Below, one piece after another: positions 9,021-17,324 of a stretch of DNA of 64,000 nucleotides. The DNA comes from CAVUAA01 sp963739345 (GTDB taxonomy: Bacteria; Chlamydiota; Chlamydiia; Chlamydiales; JAFEGQ01): contig CAVUAA010000002.1 of the NCBI GenBank assembly GCA_963739345.1, positions 405,082 through 469,081 of the forward strand. Reading direction: 5' to 3'. Made by a program: the position numbers and the translations under genes. The notes beneath the pieces were generated by a model. That model saw only the letters and a program-made list of their open reading frames with translations. It was not told the origin of the DNA and did no database searches. Position 1 is the first letter of the stretch; each line of letters begins with the position of its first letter.

Positions 9021-10045
9021 TTGACGAATTATTTGCTACACGCTCTGATCTTCCTAAGCTCCGCGCGCAGGCGTGGGAGCGTGCGCAGGCGCTCGGACTT
9101 CCCAAGGGAATCCGGGGCACCTACGCAGCCGCAGCCGCTCCGGCACTGCCGGCAGGTGTTGAGGCGATTCCTCTTGCCCAGGCGGCGCTCACGTTTGGCG
9201 CCTTCCTCAACACCCGCTGGTCACGGTCGCTGAAAGAGGAGACCTCCCCTCACGCCGCCCTCAACGGTGCGGTTCACGGTGAGGGGCTCTTCCTCTCCAT
9301 CCCCCCAAATACCAAAGTTGAAGCGCCGATCCACCTCAACCACCACCTTGCCGCCGATACCCTTACCCTTCCTCGCGTCCACATCTTTGTAGGTGCGGGT
9401 GCGGAAGTGGAATTGATTGAGACGATCAGGGGCGATGGCCAGTGCAACGGCCTGTTTGATATCGCACTAGAAGAGGGGGCTCGCGCCACTCTCACTCTCC
9501 GTCATGATGGGGCGGTCCACTCCTCCATCCGCGCCACTCTCAAAAGAGATGCCCGCCTCAAAACCGTCGTCTATACCGAGAGCGGCGCAGTGAGTCACGA
9601 CTACCGCGTTGCCCTCGCTGGCGAGAATGGTGAAGTCGATCTGATCGGCGGCTGGCAGCTTGCTGATGATTCTCGCGTAGCAATCAACATCCACGTGGAA
9701 CACATCGCCCCTCACTGCCGCTCTTCCCAACTCTTTAAAGGAGTGCTCCGCGACACCTCTCGCTCCAGTTTCATTGGCAAGATCTACGTCCACCGCGAGG
9801 CGCAGAAGACCGACGCCTTCCAGCTCAACAACAACCTCATTCTCAGCGACCGCGCCTCGGCCCACTCCGAGCCCAACCTTGAGATCTTCGCTGACGACGT
9901 CAAAGCCTCCCACGGCTCCACCACCGGCCAGTTTGACCCCACCGAACTCTTCTACCTCCGCTCTCGCGGTCTCTCTGACGCGGCCGCCCGCGCTCTACTA
10001 GTTGACGCTTTCCTTAAGCCAATCACAGACCAGCTCGGTGATTGA
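9014..10045 (+). CDS. sufD: Fe-S cluster assembly protein SufD
   Basis: 343 residues, short but within range for SufD. It is the partner of SufB in the scaffold and is thought to help iron entry. The N-terminus is variable. The beta-helix core (SFLGKIYVH-like block FIGKIYVHREAQKTDAFQ) and the C-terminal QFDPTELFYLRSRGLSDAAA motif are family hallmarks, including the conserved ASHGSTTGQ stretch. The ATG at 9014 lies inside the right inverted repeat of the upstream element, whose AGGTAG provides the Shine-Dalgarno. The native leader was probably replaced when the element inserted. sufS no longer follows directly; a 2.8-kb island intervenes. Confidence 0.93.
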   Translation: MGLDELFATRSDLPKLRAQAWERAQALGLPKGIRGTYAAAAAPALPAGVEAIPLAQAALTFGAFLNTRWSRSLKEETSPHAALNGAVHGEGLFLSIPPNTKVEAPIHLNHHLAADTLTLPRVHIFVGAGAEVELIETIRGDGQCNGLFDIALEEGARATLTLRHDGAVHSSIRATLKRDARLKTVVYTESGAVSHDYRVALAGENGEVDLIGGWQLADDSRVAINIHVEHIAPHCRSSQLFKGVLRDTSRSSFIGKIYVHREAQKTDAFQLNNNLILSDRASAHSEPNLEIFADDVKASHGSTTGQFDPTELFYLRSRGLSDAAARALLVDAFLKPITDQLGD

Positions 10046-10076
10046 TGGCCTCTCAACACTCTCGTCGCCGCCATTT

Positions 10077-10697
10077 TTAGGTTGGGCGGTACCAGATGCG
10101 TAGCCATTTCTGGCGAGCCTTTTGTAACATCGACGTCTGTCCGTCAGCTTTTCGTTCAGTGGGAATGGGCTCCATGATCCTGACCCTTCCGTTTTCAAGG
10201 TCTGCGAGCGGTTTCTCAAGACCTAGAAGAAATTTAGTCGAGCCCGGGAGGTCGTAGGCAATATCCAGGTGGAGCGTCCCGCTCTCATTATCTTGCCATA
10301 CGACTAGTACCCCATCCAGAAAGTTCTGACAAGTTGAGCGCGGGCTGACCTCCCAGATGCTTCGTTGCGCTGCTTCGGCGATGAACACATCGCCTCCATC
10401 GCGCGCCTCGCCTCTGGGGGTCGCGCCTTCTCAACTTCCCAGAACTTTCTGGATGGAGTACTAGTGTGGATCCCGGAATCCGAGGACTTCTGTAGGCAGT
10501 CAAAAATGCCATTTCGATTTAAGTCTTTAACTACGTAAATGGGGTTGGAGGGAAGATAAGTCTGGAGCGCCTGCAAGCGGTTGGGGAGGTTAATACAGAG
10601 CAGGCGGACCTGCTTACGCCGCTCCGTCAGTTCCCACCCCGTGTAGCTCTTCATGGACCAAATGATAGAGTGCCTTATCAACTTGGGCCAGCCTCAT
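10077..10697 (-). pseudogene. Broken gene of unknown function carrying an inserted palindromic element
   Basis: Reading from an ATG at 10697 gives MRLAQVDKALYHLVHEELHG. The frame is then lost at a GGGG run; one G fewer would join it to WELTERRKQVRLLCINLPNR and on to residues ending near SSDSGIH. There a 157-bp element duplicating ACTAGT is inserted. The gene resumes in another frame with VVWQDNESGTLHLDIAYDLP and ends at 10077. I do not recognise the family; no catalytic motif is visible. The gene lies in the suf operon between sufD and sufS, on the opposite strand, so it arrived by insertion. At least one of the two lesions (the insertion) is real; the homopolymer change could be sequencing error. 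Confidence 0.6.
10303..10465. mobile_element. Second type of palindromic insertion element
   Basis: The left end CCATCCAGAAAGTTCTG followed by a ..AAGTTGAG block is mirrored at the right end (CTCAACTT..CAGAACTTTCTGG ATGG), about 35 bp of imperfect inverted repeat. Both ends are flanked by ACTAGT (10303-10308 and 10460-10465), which may be a target duplication or part of the ends. The centre holds a perfect hairpin, GGCGATG-AACA-CATCGCC. No coding capacity. The ends differ from those of the 162-bp family. I found no second copy here. Confidence 0.6.
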
Positions 10698-11105
10698 CGC
10701 ACTCGTTGTGTCTGCCCAGAGTAAGATCTCTACTCATATGTTCTTATTGGGGAGTGCTTGTTTTGAAGATATCGCATTGTTTTCCATTTTCACCATCCTA
10801 GATAAGGATGTTTTGATCTATTATATCTAGAGTATATAGATGCTTCATAAAGAGCGCTTATTTTTTATCGCATTAACTAGTTAATTGTGAGTTAGATGCG
10901 ACTTGCTGTAAGGGCGCCCGATCCAGTTAATTGTAAGCTGCCAAATTGCGCGGTTCCGGTCAACCTTAGAGAGTGACCTAAACAGATAAAGGCGAGTTGG
11001 TTATATAGAAATAGCTCAAAGTAGAACTGGGCTGACATTTTGACGGCGGGGCGGGGTGCCCTAGCGAAAGATTGACAATTGTCGCCCGTTCCCTCGTTAA
11101 ACCTA
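10698..11105. other. Gene-poor stretch within the suf island
   Basis: No intact gene is visible. The minus strand at about 10892-11035 reads SLRLTGTAQFGSLQLTGSGA and a following ALTASRI, which resembles the repeats of the secreted beta-structured protein at 34601-35107, so it may be a fragment of a paralogue cut off by the neighbouring ATPase gene; this is weak. AGTTAATTGT occurs twice (10879 and 10925). The stretch is more A+T-rich than its surroundings. Confidence 0.35.
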
Positions 11106-12533
11106 TCACCCAAGCAGTTGTCCAAAGTCGATGACTTGGGAGAAGAAGCCTGATTCGGCGACCTCGTCTGTGACGCCGTTGACGTGTATGAGGACAGGTC
11201 GGATGGAGTAGTTCCTAGGAGCCTTTAGCCTCTTGATCTTCTCCTTGATTTCGTCGACCACTGACCATCCCACTTCATCCTTGTTGAACTTGACTTCGCA
11301 AAGATAGAGCGTATTGAAACGAGTCTGAATCAGAAGATCGATTTGGCACCCTTTTTGTTTCAGCGTAGCGGTCTGAAAGTAGGGGCCACCAAATTGGAAG
11401 TCAGCGAGATCGATATGAAGTATTTCGTAAATTTTAGGGCGGTTGTTAAGCACCAAGTTTTCGAATTGCAGACCCATGATGCTGTGCCATTGGGGCATTT
11501 CGGCTCGACCGTTTTGCAAAACCGTTTCTCTTCTCGGTTCGATATAGCGCAGGTAAAACCGAAGATAGTTGTCGCATAGGCGATAGCGGTTTAGCTTGCT
11601 CCGTTGGGTTGTGCCGGGTTCCCATCTGTACTCGCGAGCTAGGTATCCTGTTTTCACAAGATCATCAAGATAAGTGGATGTGACGCCTCCAGACTGTTCG
11701 CCCATTCCCTGTAGGATAGCTTCTTTAGCGAACGACCCCCTAACGGTTTGCTCGATCAGTTGCTTGTACTTCGCGCTCCGTTGTGAGAATAGATCGGAGA
11801 AGATTCGATCAAATTCGTTAAACAAAATCCCGTCTGGTCTGAAACAGAGTCGCTGGATATTTTCCTCAGCCGATATTTCAGGTCGAATGAGCTCTAGATA
11901 GCGAGGTACACCGCCCGTTACCGAAAGTAGCTTGAATTTTTCATATGGAGAGACAAGCTGAGCCTGTGCATTCCAGAAGTAGGAACATTGTTCTATGGGG
12001 AGCTCTTTAAGCGTCATATCAAGCGTAACCCGTCCGAAAAAACCCGTTGAGCCGAGAATATTTTTCTCGATCCAGCCCGACATGGATCCGCTAAGAATCA
12101 GAATGAGTTTTGGGTTTTTGCTCAGTTTTGCATCCCACGCAGTCTTTAGTTTCGGTAAAAACGTCGGGTCCTTGGAACCCATCCAATTGATTTCGTCCAG
12201 TACGATCACCACACGCCCGGTTGAGGTGAGTGCTGCTAGCTGAAGCAAGAGGTAATCCCAATTATCCTTGCGTATGCCAGTTTCGCCAAACTGATCCGCG
12301 AGTTGTGCCGCAAAGTGATCTCTTTGGTGTTGAGCAGAGGTCCCCTCTTCGGGCGCTAGGCCGAGAAAGCTAACGGTACGTAGGGGCTTGCAAAATTCTT
12401 CGATGAGGCGCGACTTCCCAATGCGACGTCTCCCTTTGATGACGACTAAATTCGCAATTCGGAGCGTTAGTAGTTCGTGGAGAGCTTCGAGCTCACGCTC
12501 TCGCCCGATAAATTTTTGTTCGTCGTTATTCAC
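11106..12533 (-). CDS. AAA+ ATPase with DUF234-type nuclease-like C-terminus (cassette A)
   Basis: 475 residues from a GTG at 12533, chosen because AAAAGGAG lies 7 nt upstream; a longer frame to an ATG at 12617 would translate the repeat array and is rejected. The order is FIGRERELE lead, Walker A GRRRIGKSRL, Walker B VVIVLDEINWM, sensor region LILILSGSMSGWIEKN, a winged-helix-like middle (about 260-330), then a PD-(D/E)XK-like end with FENLV, CQIDLLIQ and LYLCEVKF supplying acidic residues and E-x-K. This is the ATPase_2/DUF234 family, common in archaea and scattered in bacteria, with no firmly established role. It is a paralogue of the genes at 41487 and 50577. The gene stands alone, inserted within the suf operon, and is preceded by three palindromes. 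Confidence 0.85.
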   Translation of the reverse strand: MNNDEQKFIGRERELEALHELLTLRIANLVVIKGRRRIGKSRLIEEFCKPLRTVSFLGLAPEEGTSAQHQRDHFAAQLADQFGETGIRKDNWDYLLLQLAALTSTGRVVIVLDEINWMGSKDPTFLPKLKTAWDAKLSKNPKLILILSGSMSGWIEKNILGSTGFFGRVTLDMTLKELPIEQCSYFWNAQAQLVSPYEKFKLLSVTGGVPRYLELIRPEISAEENIQRLCFRPDGILFNEFDRIFSDLFSQRSAKYKQLIEQTVRGSFAKEAILQGMGEQSGGVTSTYLDDLVKTGYLAREYRWEPGTTQRSKLNRYRLCDNYLRFYLRYIEPRRETVLQNGRAEMPQWHSIMGLQFENLVLNNRPKIYEILHIDLADFQFGGPYFQTATLKQKGCQIDLLIQTRFNTLYLCEVKFNKDEVGWSVVDEIKEKIKRLKAPRNYSIRPVLIHVNGVTDEVAESGFFSQVIDFGQLLG

Positions 12534-12552
12534 TTGGGGCTCCTTTTCGTTG

Positions 12553-12699
12553 CTATCCGCAAATCGCCATTTTAGTGATTTGTGGCTAGATATGTGCCCG
12601 TAATTTTCTATCCACAAATTCGCGTTTCGGCGATTTGCGGATAGATCAATTGGGGCTCAAGTCTATCCGCAAATCGCGTTTTATGCAATTTGCGGATGA
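12553..12699 (-). promoter_or_regulatory. Three 37-bp palindromes at exact 55-bp period upstream of ATPase A
   Basis: The units at 12553-12589, 12608-12644 and 12663-12699 each consist of CTATCCGCAAATCGC-like and GCGATTTGCGGATAG-like arms (15 bp, a few mismatches) around a central spacer of 5-7 bp. Unit starts are exactly 55 bp apart, with 18-bp unrelated sequence between units. The first unit is 20 bp from the GTG and abuts the ribosome-binding site. Geometry and position fit a cooperative autoregulatory operator or iteron-like site. CRISPR is excluded by the full palindromicity, the short spacers and the absence of cas genes. Confidence 0.8.
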
Positions 12700-12902
12700 A
12701 TTTGTCAGTCTATATTTTGTAAGTCGTTAATAATAAGAGGTTAATAAAATTCTAGTAGAGGCTCTAGACAGATGAAATAGGTCCTTTTGAATAGACGAGG
12801 TGGGGGCGAGAATTGACCATCGGAGGTAAAAAGCGTAGCATGGGCAGCCATGAGAGATGATGTGCGTGATGATTTTCCGATGTTGAGGGGGAGCTGTGTT
12901 AT

Positions 12903-14045
12903 TTGGACACGGCAGCGACGGCGTTGAAGCCGCAGGTGGTGATCGATGCGGTGCAGAGATACTACGCGGAGGAGTGCGGGACGGTTCATCGGGGGGTGTA
13001 TGGGCTGGCGGTGAGGAATACTGAGAAACAGCATGAGGTGAGGGGGCAGGTGGCGCGGTTTTTGAATGCGCCATCTGTTGATGAGGTGATTTTCACGAAG
13101 GGGACGACGGAGGCGTTGAACCTGGTCGCCTACTGTTTGGGCGAGGCGTATGTGGACATGGGCGATGAGGTGGTGATCACTGAGGTGGAGCACCATGCCA
13201 ATATCGTGCCGTGGCAGCTGATGTGCGAGGCGCGGGGGGCGAGTCTCAAGGTGTTGCCGGTGGGTGATGACGGTGAGCTGATCTTGGAGGCGTTTGAGAA
13301 TGTGCTGACCCACAAGACGAAGATTGTGGCGCTGGGTCATATTTCGAATGCGATTGGGACGGTACATCCGGTGAAACAGGTGGCGCTGTTGGCCAAAGAG
13401 GTTGGCGCCATGGTGGTGGTCGACGGGGCGCAGGCAGCACCGCATATGAAGATCGATGTGCAGGATCTGGGGGTCGATTTCTACGCGTTTTCGGCCCACA
13501 AGGCGTATGGCCCGACGGGGATTGGGGTGTTGTGGGGGAGGAAGGAGATTTTGGATACGCTCCCTCCTTATCAGGGGGGAGGGGACATGATTGAGGAGGT
13601 CACCTTCGAGGAGACCACCTACAATACGGTGCCGTTCCGGTTTGAGGCGGGGACGCCCCACATTGCGGGGATTCATGGATTGGGTGCGGCGATTGAGTAT
13701 ATTGAGAGTGTGGGTTTGGAGGCGATAGGTGCGCATGAGCAGCAGTTGCTAGCACATGCAACGAAGAGGATTGAGGAGGTTCCTGGGGTGCGGATCATCG
13801 GAGAGGCGGAGCACAAGGCGGCGATCTTGAGCTTTGTGATTGAGGGGTGTCATCCGCTTGATGTGGGGACGCTGCTCGATCAGGAGGGGATTGCGGTGCG
13901 GACCGGTCACCACTGCGCCCAGCCGGCGATGAACCGCTTTGGGGTAAAGCACACAATTCGGGCCTCTTTTGCCCTTTACAACACTCTAAGTGATGTCGAT
14001 CGGTTGATCGATGCGCTCAAGAAAATCCAGGCTAAACTTAAGTAA
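12903..14045 (+). CDS. sufS: Cysteine desulfurase SufS (N-terminal frameshift)
   Basis: A PLP enzyme that removes sulfur from cysteine to feed the SufBCD scaffold. The intact frame (380 residues, TTG start) has the PLP lysine in AFSAHKAYGPTGIG and the active-site cysteine in VRTGHHCAQPAMNRF. The frame opens at YLDTAATALKP, a motif normally preceded by 20-25 residues. These are found one frame away from an ATG at 12850 (DVRDDFPMLRG). Adding one G to the GGGGG run at about 12887-12891 joins them as DFPMLRGELCYLDTAAT, so the true gene is 12850-14045. The lesion is either a homopolymer miscall or a recent mutation. It is separated from sufD by the ATPase island and ends convergently, overlapping sctT by 8 bp. 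Confidence 0.92.
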   Translation: MDTAATALKPQVVIDAVQRYYAEECGTVHRGVYGLAVRNTEKQHEVRGQVARFLNAPSVDEVIFTKGTTEALNLVAYCLGEAYVDMGDEVVITEVEHHANIVPWQLMCEARGASLKVLPVGDDGELILEAFENVLTHKTKIVALGHISNAIGTVHPVKQVALLAKEVGAMVVVDGAQAAPHMKIDVQDLGVDFYAFSAHKAYGPTGIGVLWGRKEILDTLPPYQGGGDMIEEVTFEETTYNTVPFRFEAGTPHIAGIHGLGAAIEYIESVGLEAIGAHEQQLLAHATKRIEEVPGVRIIGEAEHKAAILSFVIEGCHPLDVGTLLDQEGIAVRTGHHCAQPAMNRFGVKHTIRASFALYNTLSDVDRLIDALKKIQAKLK

Positions 14046-14862
14046 CGCCGAAGTAGCCGACGTCTTCTTCGATGCCGATGAGCCACGAGATGGTCTGGTG
14101 TTCGAGCTGCTGTAAGATGAAATGCCATGATATCCAGAGAATTGCCATGCCGACGAGCGACTTGAGCGCCCAGCCGAGGAAGGCCATGGGGACTTGGGGG
14201 GCCATCCGGTTGGAGATACCGAGAAAGAGGTCGGACATGAGGATGGCGACGAGGGCGGGGGCTGCGAGCTGAGCGGCGATCGACATGACGATGTTACCAG
14301 CGTCGATCAGCTTTTGGGCGAGGGGGGTCTCGAGGTCAAGGAAGAAGGCGGGGTGGAGATATTCGTTTGGCGGGATGACGGTGAAAGAGAGGGAGACGGA
14401 GTCTAGGAAGTAGAAGAGTCCGCCGATAGCCAAGAACATGTAGATGAGGACGAAGTTGTAGAGCTGGCCGATGGGGGAGTTTTGGGTCTGGAGGGTGGGG
14501 TCGGTCATCATCATGCTCGATGAGCCCCGCTGGTTGTCGATCAGGATGCCGGAGGTGTTGGCGATCCAGAAGGGCATGGAGACGAGGAAGCCGAGGATGA
14601 AGCCGATTACCAGTTCTTTGAAGACGAGGCCAATGAAGTTGACGTCAAAGATGATGGGCTCGGGGGTGAGGTTCATCAGGAGGGGGAGAAAGATGACGGA
14701 GAGACTGAGCAGGAGGCCCATCTTCACAGGGCCTGGGAGGAGGCGGGCGCCAAAGAAGGGAGCCATGACGATGATGGGGGCGAGCCGCATCATGCAGAGG
14801 ACCAGGAGGAGGAAGAGCGACATGGGATGGGGGTTGTCTAGGACGAGGGAGAAGTAGTCCAC
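14038..14862 (-). CDS. sctT: Type III secretion export apparatus protein SctT
   Basis: 274 residues, FliR/YscT family. It is part of the SctRST export gate in the inner membrane. It has six or so hydrophobic segments, and the N-terminal APIIVMAPFFGARLLPGPVK and central DNQRGSSSMMMTDP blocks are family signatures (the latter matches the conserved NQRG of SctT). It starts directly after the sctS stop, giving the order J-(CT560-like)-L-R-S-T found in Chlamydia (CT559-CT564). It is the last gene of the operon and overlaps the tail of the convergent sufS. Confidence 0.95.
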   Translation of the reverse strand: MDYFSLVLDNPHPMSLFLLLVLCMMRLAPIIVMAPFFGARLLPGPVKMGLLLSLSVIFLPLLMNLTPEPIIFDVNFIGLVFKELVIGFILGFLVSMPFWIANTSGILIDNQRGSSSMMMTDPTLQTQNSPIGQLYNFVLIYMFLAIGGLFYFLDSVSLSFTVIPPNEYLHPAFFLDLETPLAQKLIDAGNIVMSIAAQLAAPALVAILMSDLFLGISNRMAPQVPMAFLGWALKSLVGMAILWISWHFILQQLEHQTISWLIGIEEDVGYFGVT

Positions 14863-15132
14863 TTAGGTTTGCCAGCGGGGGAAGTTGACGAAGATGTTGG
14901 AGGCGAACTGGAGGATCTGGGCGCCGAGATAGCCGCCCATGAGGACGATAGTGAGGATGGCTGCGACGAGTTTTACGGTAAAGGAGAGGGTCTGCTCTTG
15001 AATTTGTGTAGCCGCCTGGAAGATGGCGACGGTGAGGCCGGCGAGCATGGAGATGAGGATGGGGGGGGCGGAGAGAATGAGGATCATGAAGAGCGCTTCG
15101 TAGGTCAGCTGATAGATCTCATCTTGAAACAT
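14863..15132 (-). CDS. sctS: Type III secretion export apparatus protein SctS
   Basis: 89 residues, FliQ/YscS family, two transmembrane helices (about 13-40 and 52-80). The start MFQDEIYQLTYEAL at 15132 is preferred over an upstream Met at 15174, because it gives family-typical length and leaves 7 bp after the sctR stop. Signatures are the GLTVAIFQAATQIQEQTLSF loop and the LGAQILQFA end. Together with SctR and SctT it builds the export gate. Confidence 0.94.
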   Translation of the reverse strand: MFQDEIYQLTYEALFMILILSAPPILISMLAGLTVAIFQAATQIQEQTLSFTVKLVAAILTIVLMGGYLGAQILQFASNIFVNFPRWQT

Positions 15133-15139
15133 GGCTATC

Positions 15140-15841
15140 TCACGGGTTGAATGAAAGGACCAGCCCTTGCACAAGGATCGCCCAGCCGTCGAGCATCACG
15201 AGGAGGAGCAGCTTGAGCGGGATCGCAATGGTGATGGGGGAGAGCATCATCATTCCCATCGCAAGGAGGATGTTGGAGGTGACCAGGTCGATGACGAAGA
15301 AGGGGAGGTAGATGAGGACCCCTATCTGGAAGGCATCCTCGACCTGTGATGTGATATAGGCGGGGATGAGGATGATGAAGTCGTGAACATTCATTGAGCT
15401 CCGCACCTGAGGAGGAAAAAACTTGTAGGCGATCCGGTAGAACGCCCGCTGGTGTTTGGAACGGGAGTTTTTGATCAGGAACTCACGGAGTGGCTCACGC
15501 GCCTCTTTGATCACTTCGATGTAGAAGACGGAGGATTCGGCCGAGATCAGCTCGGTTGGTGCATTCTCGAACATTGGTTCCACCCGCTCATACATCGCCA
15601 TTCCGGTGGGGAACATGACGTAGAGGACGAGGATGAGGGCGATACCGTTGATCACCTGGTTGGGGGGTGCTTGTTGGACGCCCATTGCGCTTCGGAGCAG
15701 AGAGAGGACAATCACAACTTTGGTGAAGCTTGTGAGGAGGAGGACGAGGAAGGGGAGGAGGCTGAGGCCCACAAGGACCAACATCTGGGCGATGAGGGGA
15801 GGGGTCTGAATTTGGGCATCCGCCGCTTGTGCCCAAGCCAT
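15140..15841 (-). CDS. sctR: Type III secretion export apparatus protein SctR, N-terminus interrupted by TAG
   Basis: 233 residues from the ATG at 15841. FliP/YscR family, export-gate core. Signatures are SFTKVVIVLSLLRSAMG, VQQAPPNQVINGIALIL and the C-terminal VIDLVTSNILLAMGMMML block. The SctL stop (ATGA, 15883-15886) overlaps an ATG in the same frame as sctR, the coupling used at several other junctions in this operon. From it the frame reads MKNAGFCS, then TAG, then RFLLPSMAWAQA, which resembles a signal peptide ending in AWAQA. The ATG at 15841 has no ribosome-binding site. So the native start is probably 15886 and codon 9 has become a stop, by mutation or sequencing error. Confidence 0.92.
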   Translation of the reverse strand: MAWAQAADAQIQTPPLIAQMLVLVGLSLLPFLVLLLTSFTKVVIVLSLLRSAMGVQQAPPNQVINGIALILVLYVMFPTGMAMYERVEPMFENAPTELISAESSVFYIEVIKEAREPLREFLIKNSRSKHQRAFYRIAYKFFPPQVRSSMNVHDFIILIPAYITSQVEDAFQIGVLIYLPFFVIDLVTSNILLAMGMMMLSPITIAIPLKLLLLVMLDGWAILVQGLVLSFNP

Positions 15842-15882
15842 GCTCGGAAGGAGGAAGCGCTATGAGCAAAAGCCAGCGTTTT

Positions 15883-16512
15883 TCATCCGTGATCCTTTAA
15901 GATCCGCTCGAACGCCCGCTGCAGAGAGTTCACTTGCGTCTCCCACTGAGCGTTGATGATGCCAGCCTCGGTCTCGATGATGCAGCCACCCTGTTGGACA
16001 TCGCCACGTTCTTGAACGACTAGGTTCTCAAGCCGCTCAAACATCTGCTTCATCTCATCTTTTCGTCGCTGGAGATTCTCATAATCATCTTTGTGACAGT
16101 AGACGGTGATCCGCTTGTGGTCGGCGACCGATTTGAGATTCTTCATCACGATGTCGCCAATGGTGTCGGGGTTGAGCGAAAGCTCACGCCCGACCAGCGC
16201 TTCAGCTGCTTTGAGGGCGACCGGGAGCACCTTTGCGTGCACTTCGTCGTACACTTTGGCAATTTCCTGCTCGATGAGGGCGATCTGGTCGGCCCAAGCC
16301 GCCTCACCCTTTTCGAAGCCCCGCTTTTCGGCCTCTTCTTTTAGACGCTCAGCTTCTTCGAACGCCTCCTTGCGGAACTGCTCATCTTCCTCTCGGATCT
16401 TGGCGAGTAGATCTTTCGCTTCGATGAGGCTTGAGAACTGATCGGCTTTGAGCACCTTGCCCCCCGGAGCCTGTGCAAGCTTATCGCCATAGAGGAGGGA
16501 AAAATAGCTCAT
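15883..16512 (-). CDS. sctL: Type III secretion ATPase regulator SctL
   Basis: 209 residues, YscL/FliH family, the stator linking the SctN ATPase to the sorting platform. It has a long charged helical N-terminal half (about 30-90, Glu/Lys/Arg-rich coiled coil) and a C-terminal V-type ATPase E-subunit-like domain (VGRELSLNPDTIGDIVMKNL; GGCIIETEAGIINAQWETQ). Start and stop both overlap their neighbours by ATGA. Corresponds to CT561 in Chlamydia trachomatis. Confidence 0.92.
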   Translation of the reverse strand: MSYFSLLYGDKLAQAPGGKVLKADQFSSLIEAKDLLAKIREEDEQFRKEAFEEAERLKEEAEKRGFEKGEAAWADQIALIEQEIAKVYDEVHAKVLPVALKAAEALVGRELSLNPDTIGDIVMKNLKSVADHKRITVYCHKDDYENLQRRKDEMKQMFERLENLVVQERGDVQQGGCIIETEAGIINAQWETQVNSLQRAFERILKDHG

Positions 16513-17324
16513 GCCAACGCTCCTAGCTGGAGAAATTCAATCGTCGCTTCCACCTGTCCGGTTAGCTTCTCTCCCATTTTCGGTGCGATGGTCTCCTGCG
16601 CGTGACGCATGATCCAACGGCCGCGGCCGCTGTCGATGCGGTGGGCGAGGTGCCAGACAAATGATCTGTCGTGATGGGAGAGGGCGCGGCCGAGGCGGAT
16701 CAGCCCGCTCTGTTGACTTTTCGTTTGGAAGTCAGCAATCCAAGCGGAGAGGCCGTGGCGGGGGCCCGGCATCGGATCGCTCACCTGCATCCACCGCTTC
16801 AAGAACTTGCGCTGCCCATCGGTGATGAGGGCATCCACTTCTCGAAGGAGGCGGCTCTCAATCGTCTTTTTCATCTCGTCGGCCAGATCGATCATTCCCA
16901 GATAGCCGATGAGGCGAGCAAGCACTCGTCCGTCAAGGTCGATGAGCGCTTGGAGGGGGGGGGGGCTAAGGCAGGCGAGAGGAACTACTGACGGTGCACC
17001 GAGAAGGTTGAGAAGATTGCCGAGGAGAAAAGCGGTTGGTGCGGGGGGCAATTTCCCGTCGATCGCCGACTGGTAGAGGGGGCGTCGTTCTGAGGGCTCT
17101 TTGGTGAGTGCCTGTTCAATCCAAGAGGGGTGGTAGGCGGCGATGGCCACCTGTCCCGAGGCACGCAGCGGCTCTATCTGCAATGGGCCTACGTTGACCT
17201 CTCGCATTGCAGCTTGCTCGCGGTTACTGAAGTGTTCGAGGAGAGTCTGACTCTCTTGCGGGTGGAACCGCTCAACGAGCGACAGAAGCACTGCTGCCCG
17301 CTTACGAATCGTAAGCGTCGTCAT
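16509..17324 (-). CDS. Type III secretion accessory protein (CT560-like, SctK/FliG-like)
   Basis: 271 residues, no membrane segment. Position between sctJ and sctL matches the CT560 family, which is specific to chlamydiae and thought to be a sorting-platform (SctK-like) component. The N-terminus RKRAAVLLSLVERFHPQE resembles the opening of FliG-type proteins, but I see no further diagnostic motif. A long C run (G11 on the + strand near 16957-16967) codes for the PPP in CLSPPPLQAL and does not break the frame. Start and stop overlap sctJ and sctL. Confidence 0.7.
   Translation of the reverse strand: MTTLTIRKRAAVLLSLVERFHPQESQTLLEHFSNREQAAMREVNVGPLQIEPLRASGQVAIAAYHPSWIEQALTKEPSERRPLYQSAIDGKLPPAPTAFLLGNLLNLLGAPSVVPLACLSPPPLQALIDLDGRVLARLIGYLGMIDLADEMKKTIESRLLREVDALITDGQRKFLKRWMQVSDPMPGPRHGLSAWIADFQTKSQQSGLIRLGRALSHHDRSFVWHLAHRIDSGRGRWIMRHAQETIAPKMGEKLTGQVEATIEFLQLGALA

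Noticed and set aside
12534..12617. Upstream ATG start for ATPase A
   Set aside because: It would translate a palindrome unit; the GTG at 12533 has AAAAGGAG at the right distance and matches the other ATPases in length.
12553..12699. CRISPR-like array (37-bp repeats, 18-bp spacers)
   Set aside because: Repeats are full palindromes with mismatches, spacers are too short, only three units, no leader or cas genes; position against a start codon points to an operator.
12741..13736. 331-residue minus-strand frame over sufS
   Set aside because: Antisense shadow rich in Arg, His and Pro, with no family motif; sufS on the plus strand is unmistakable.
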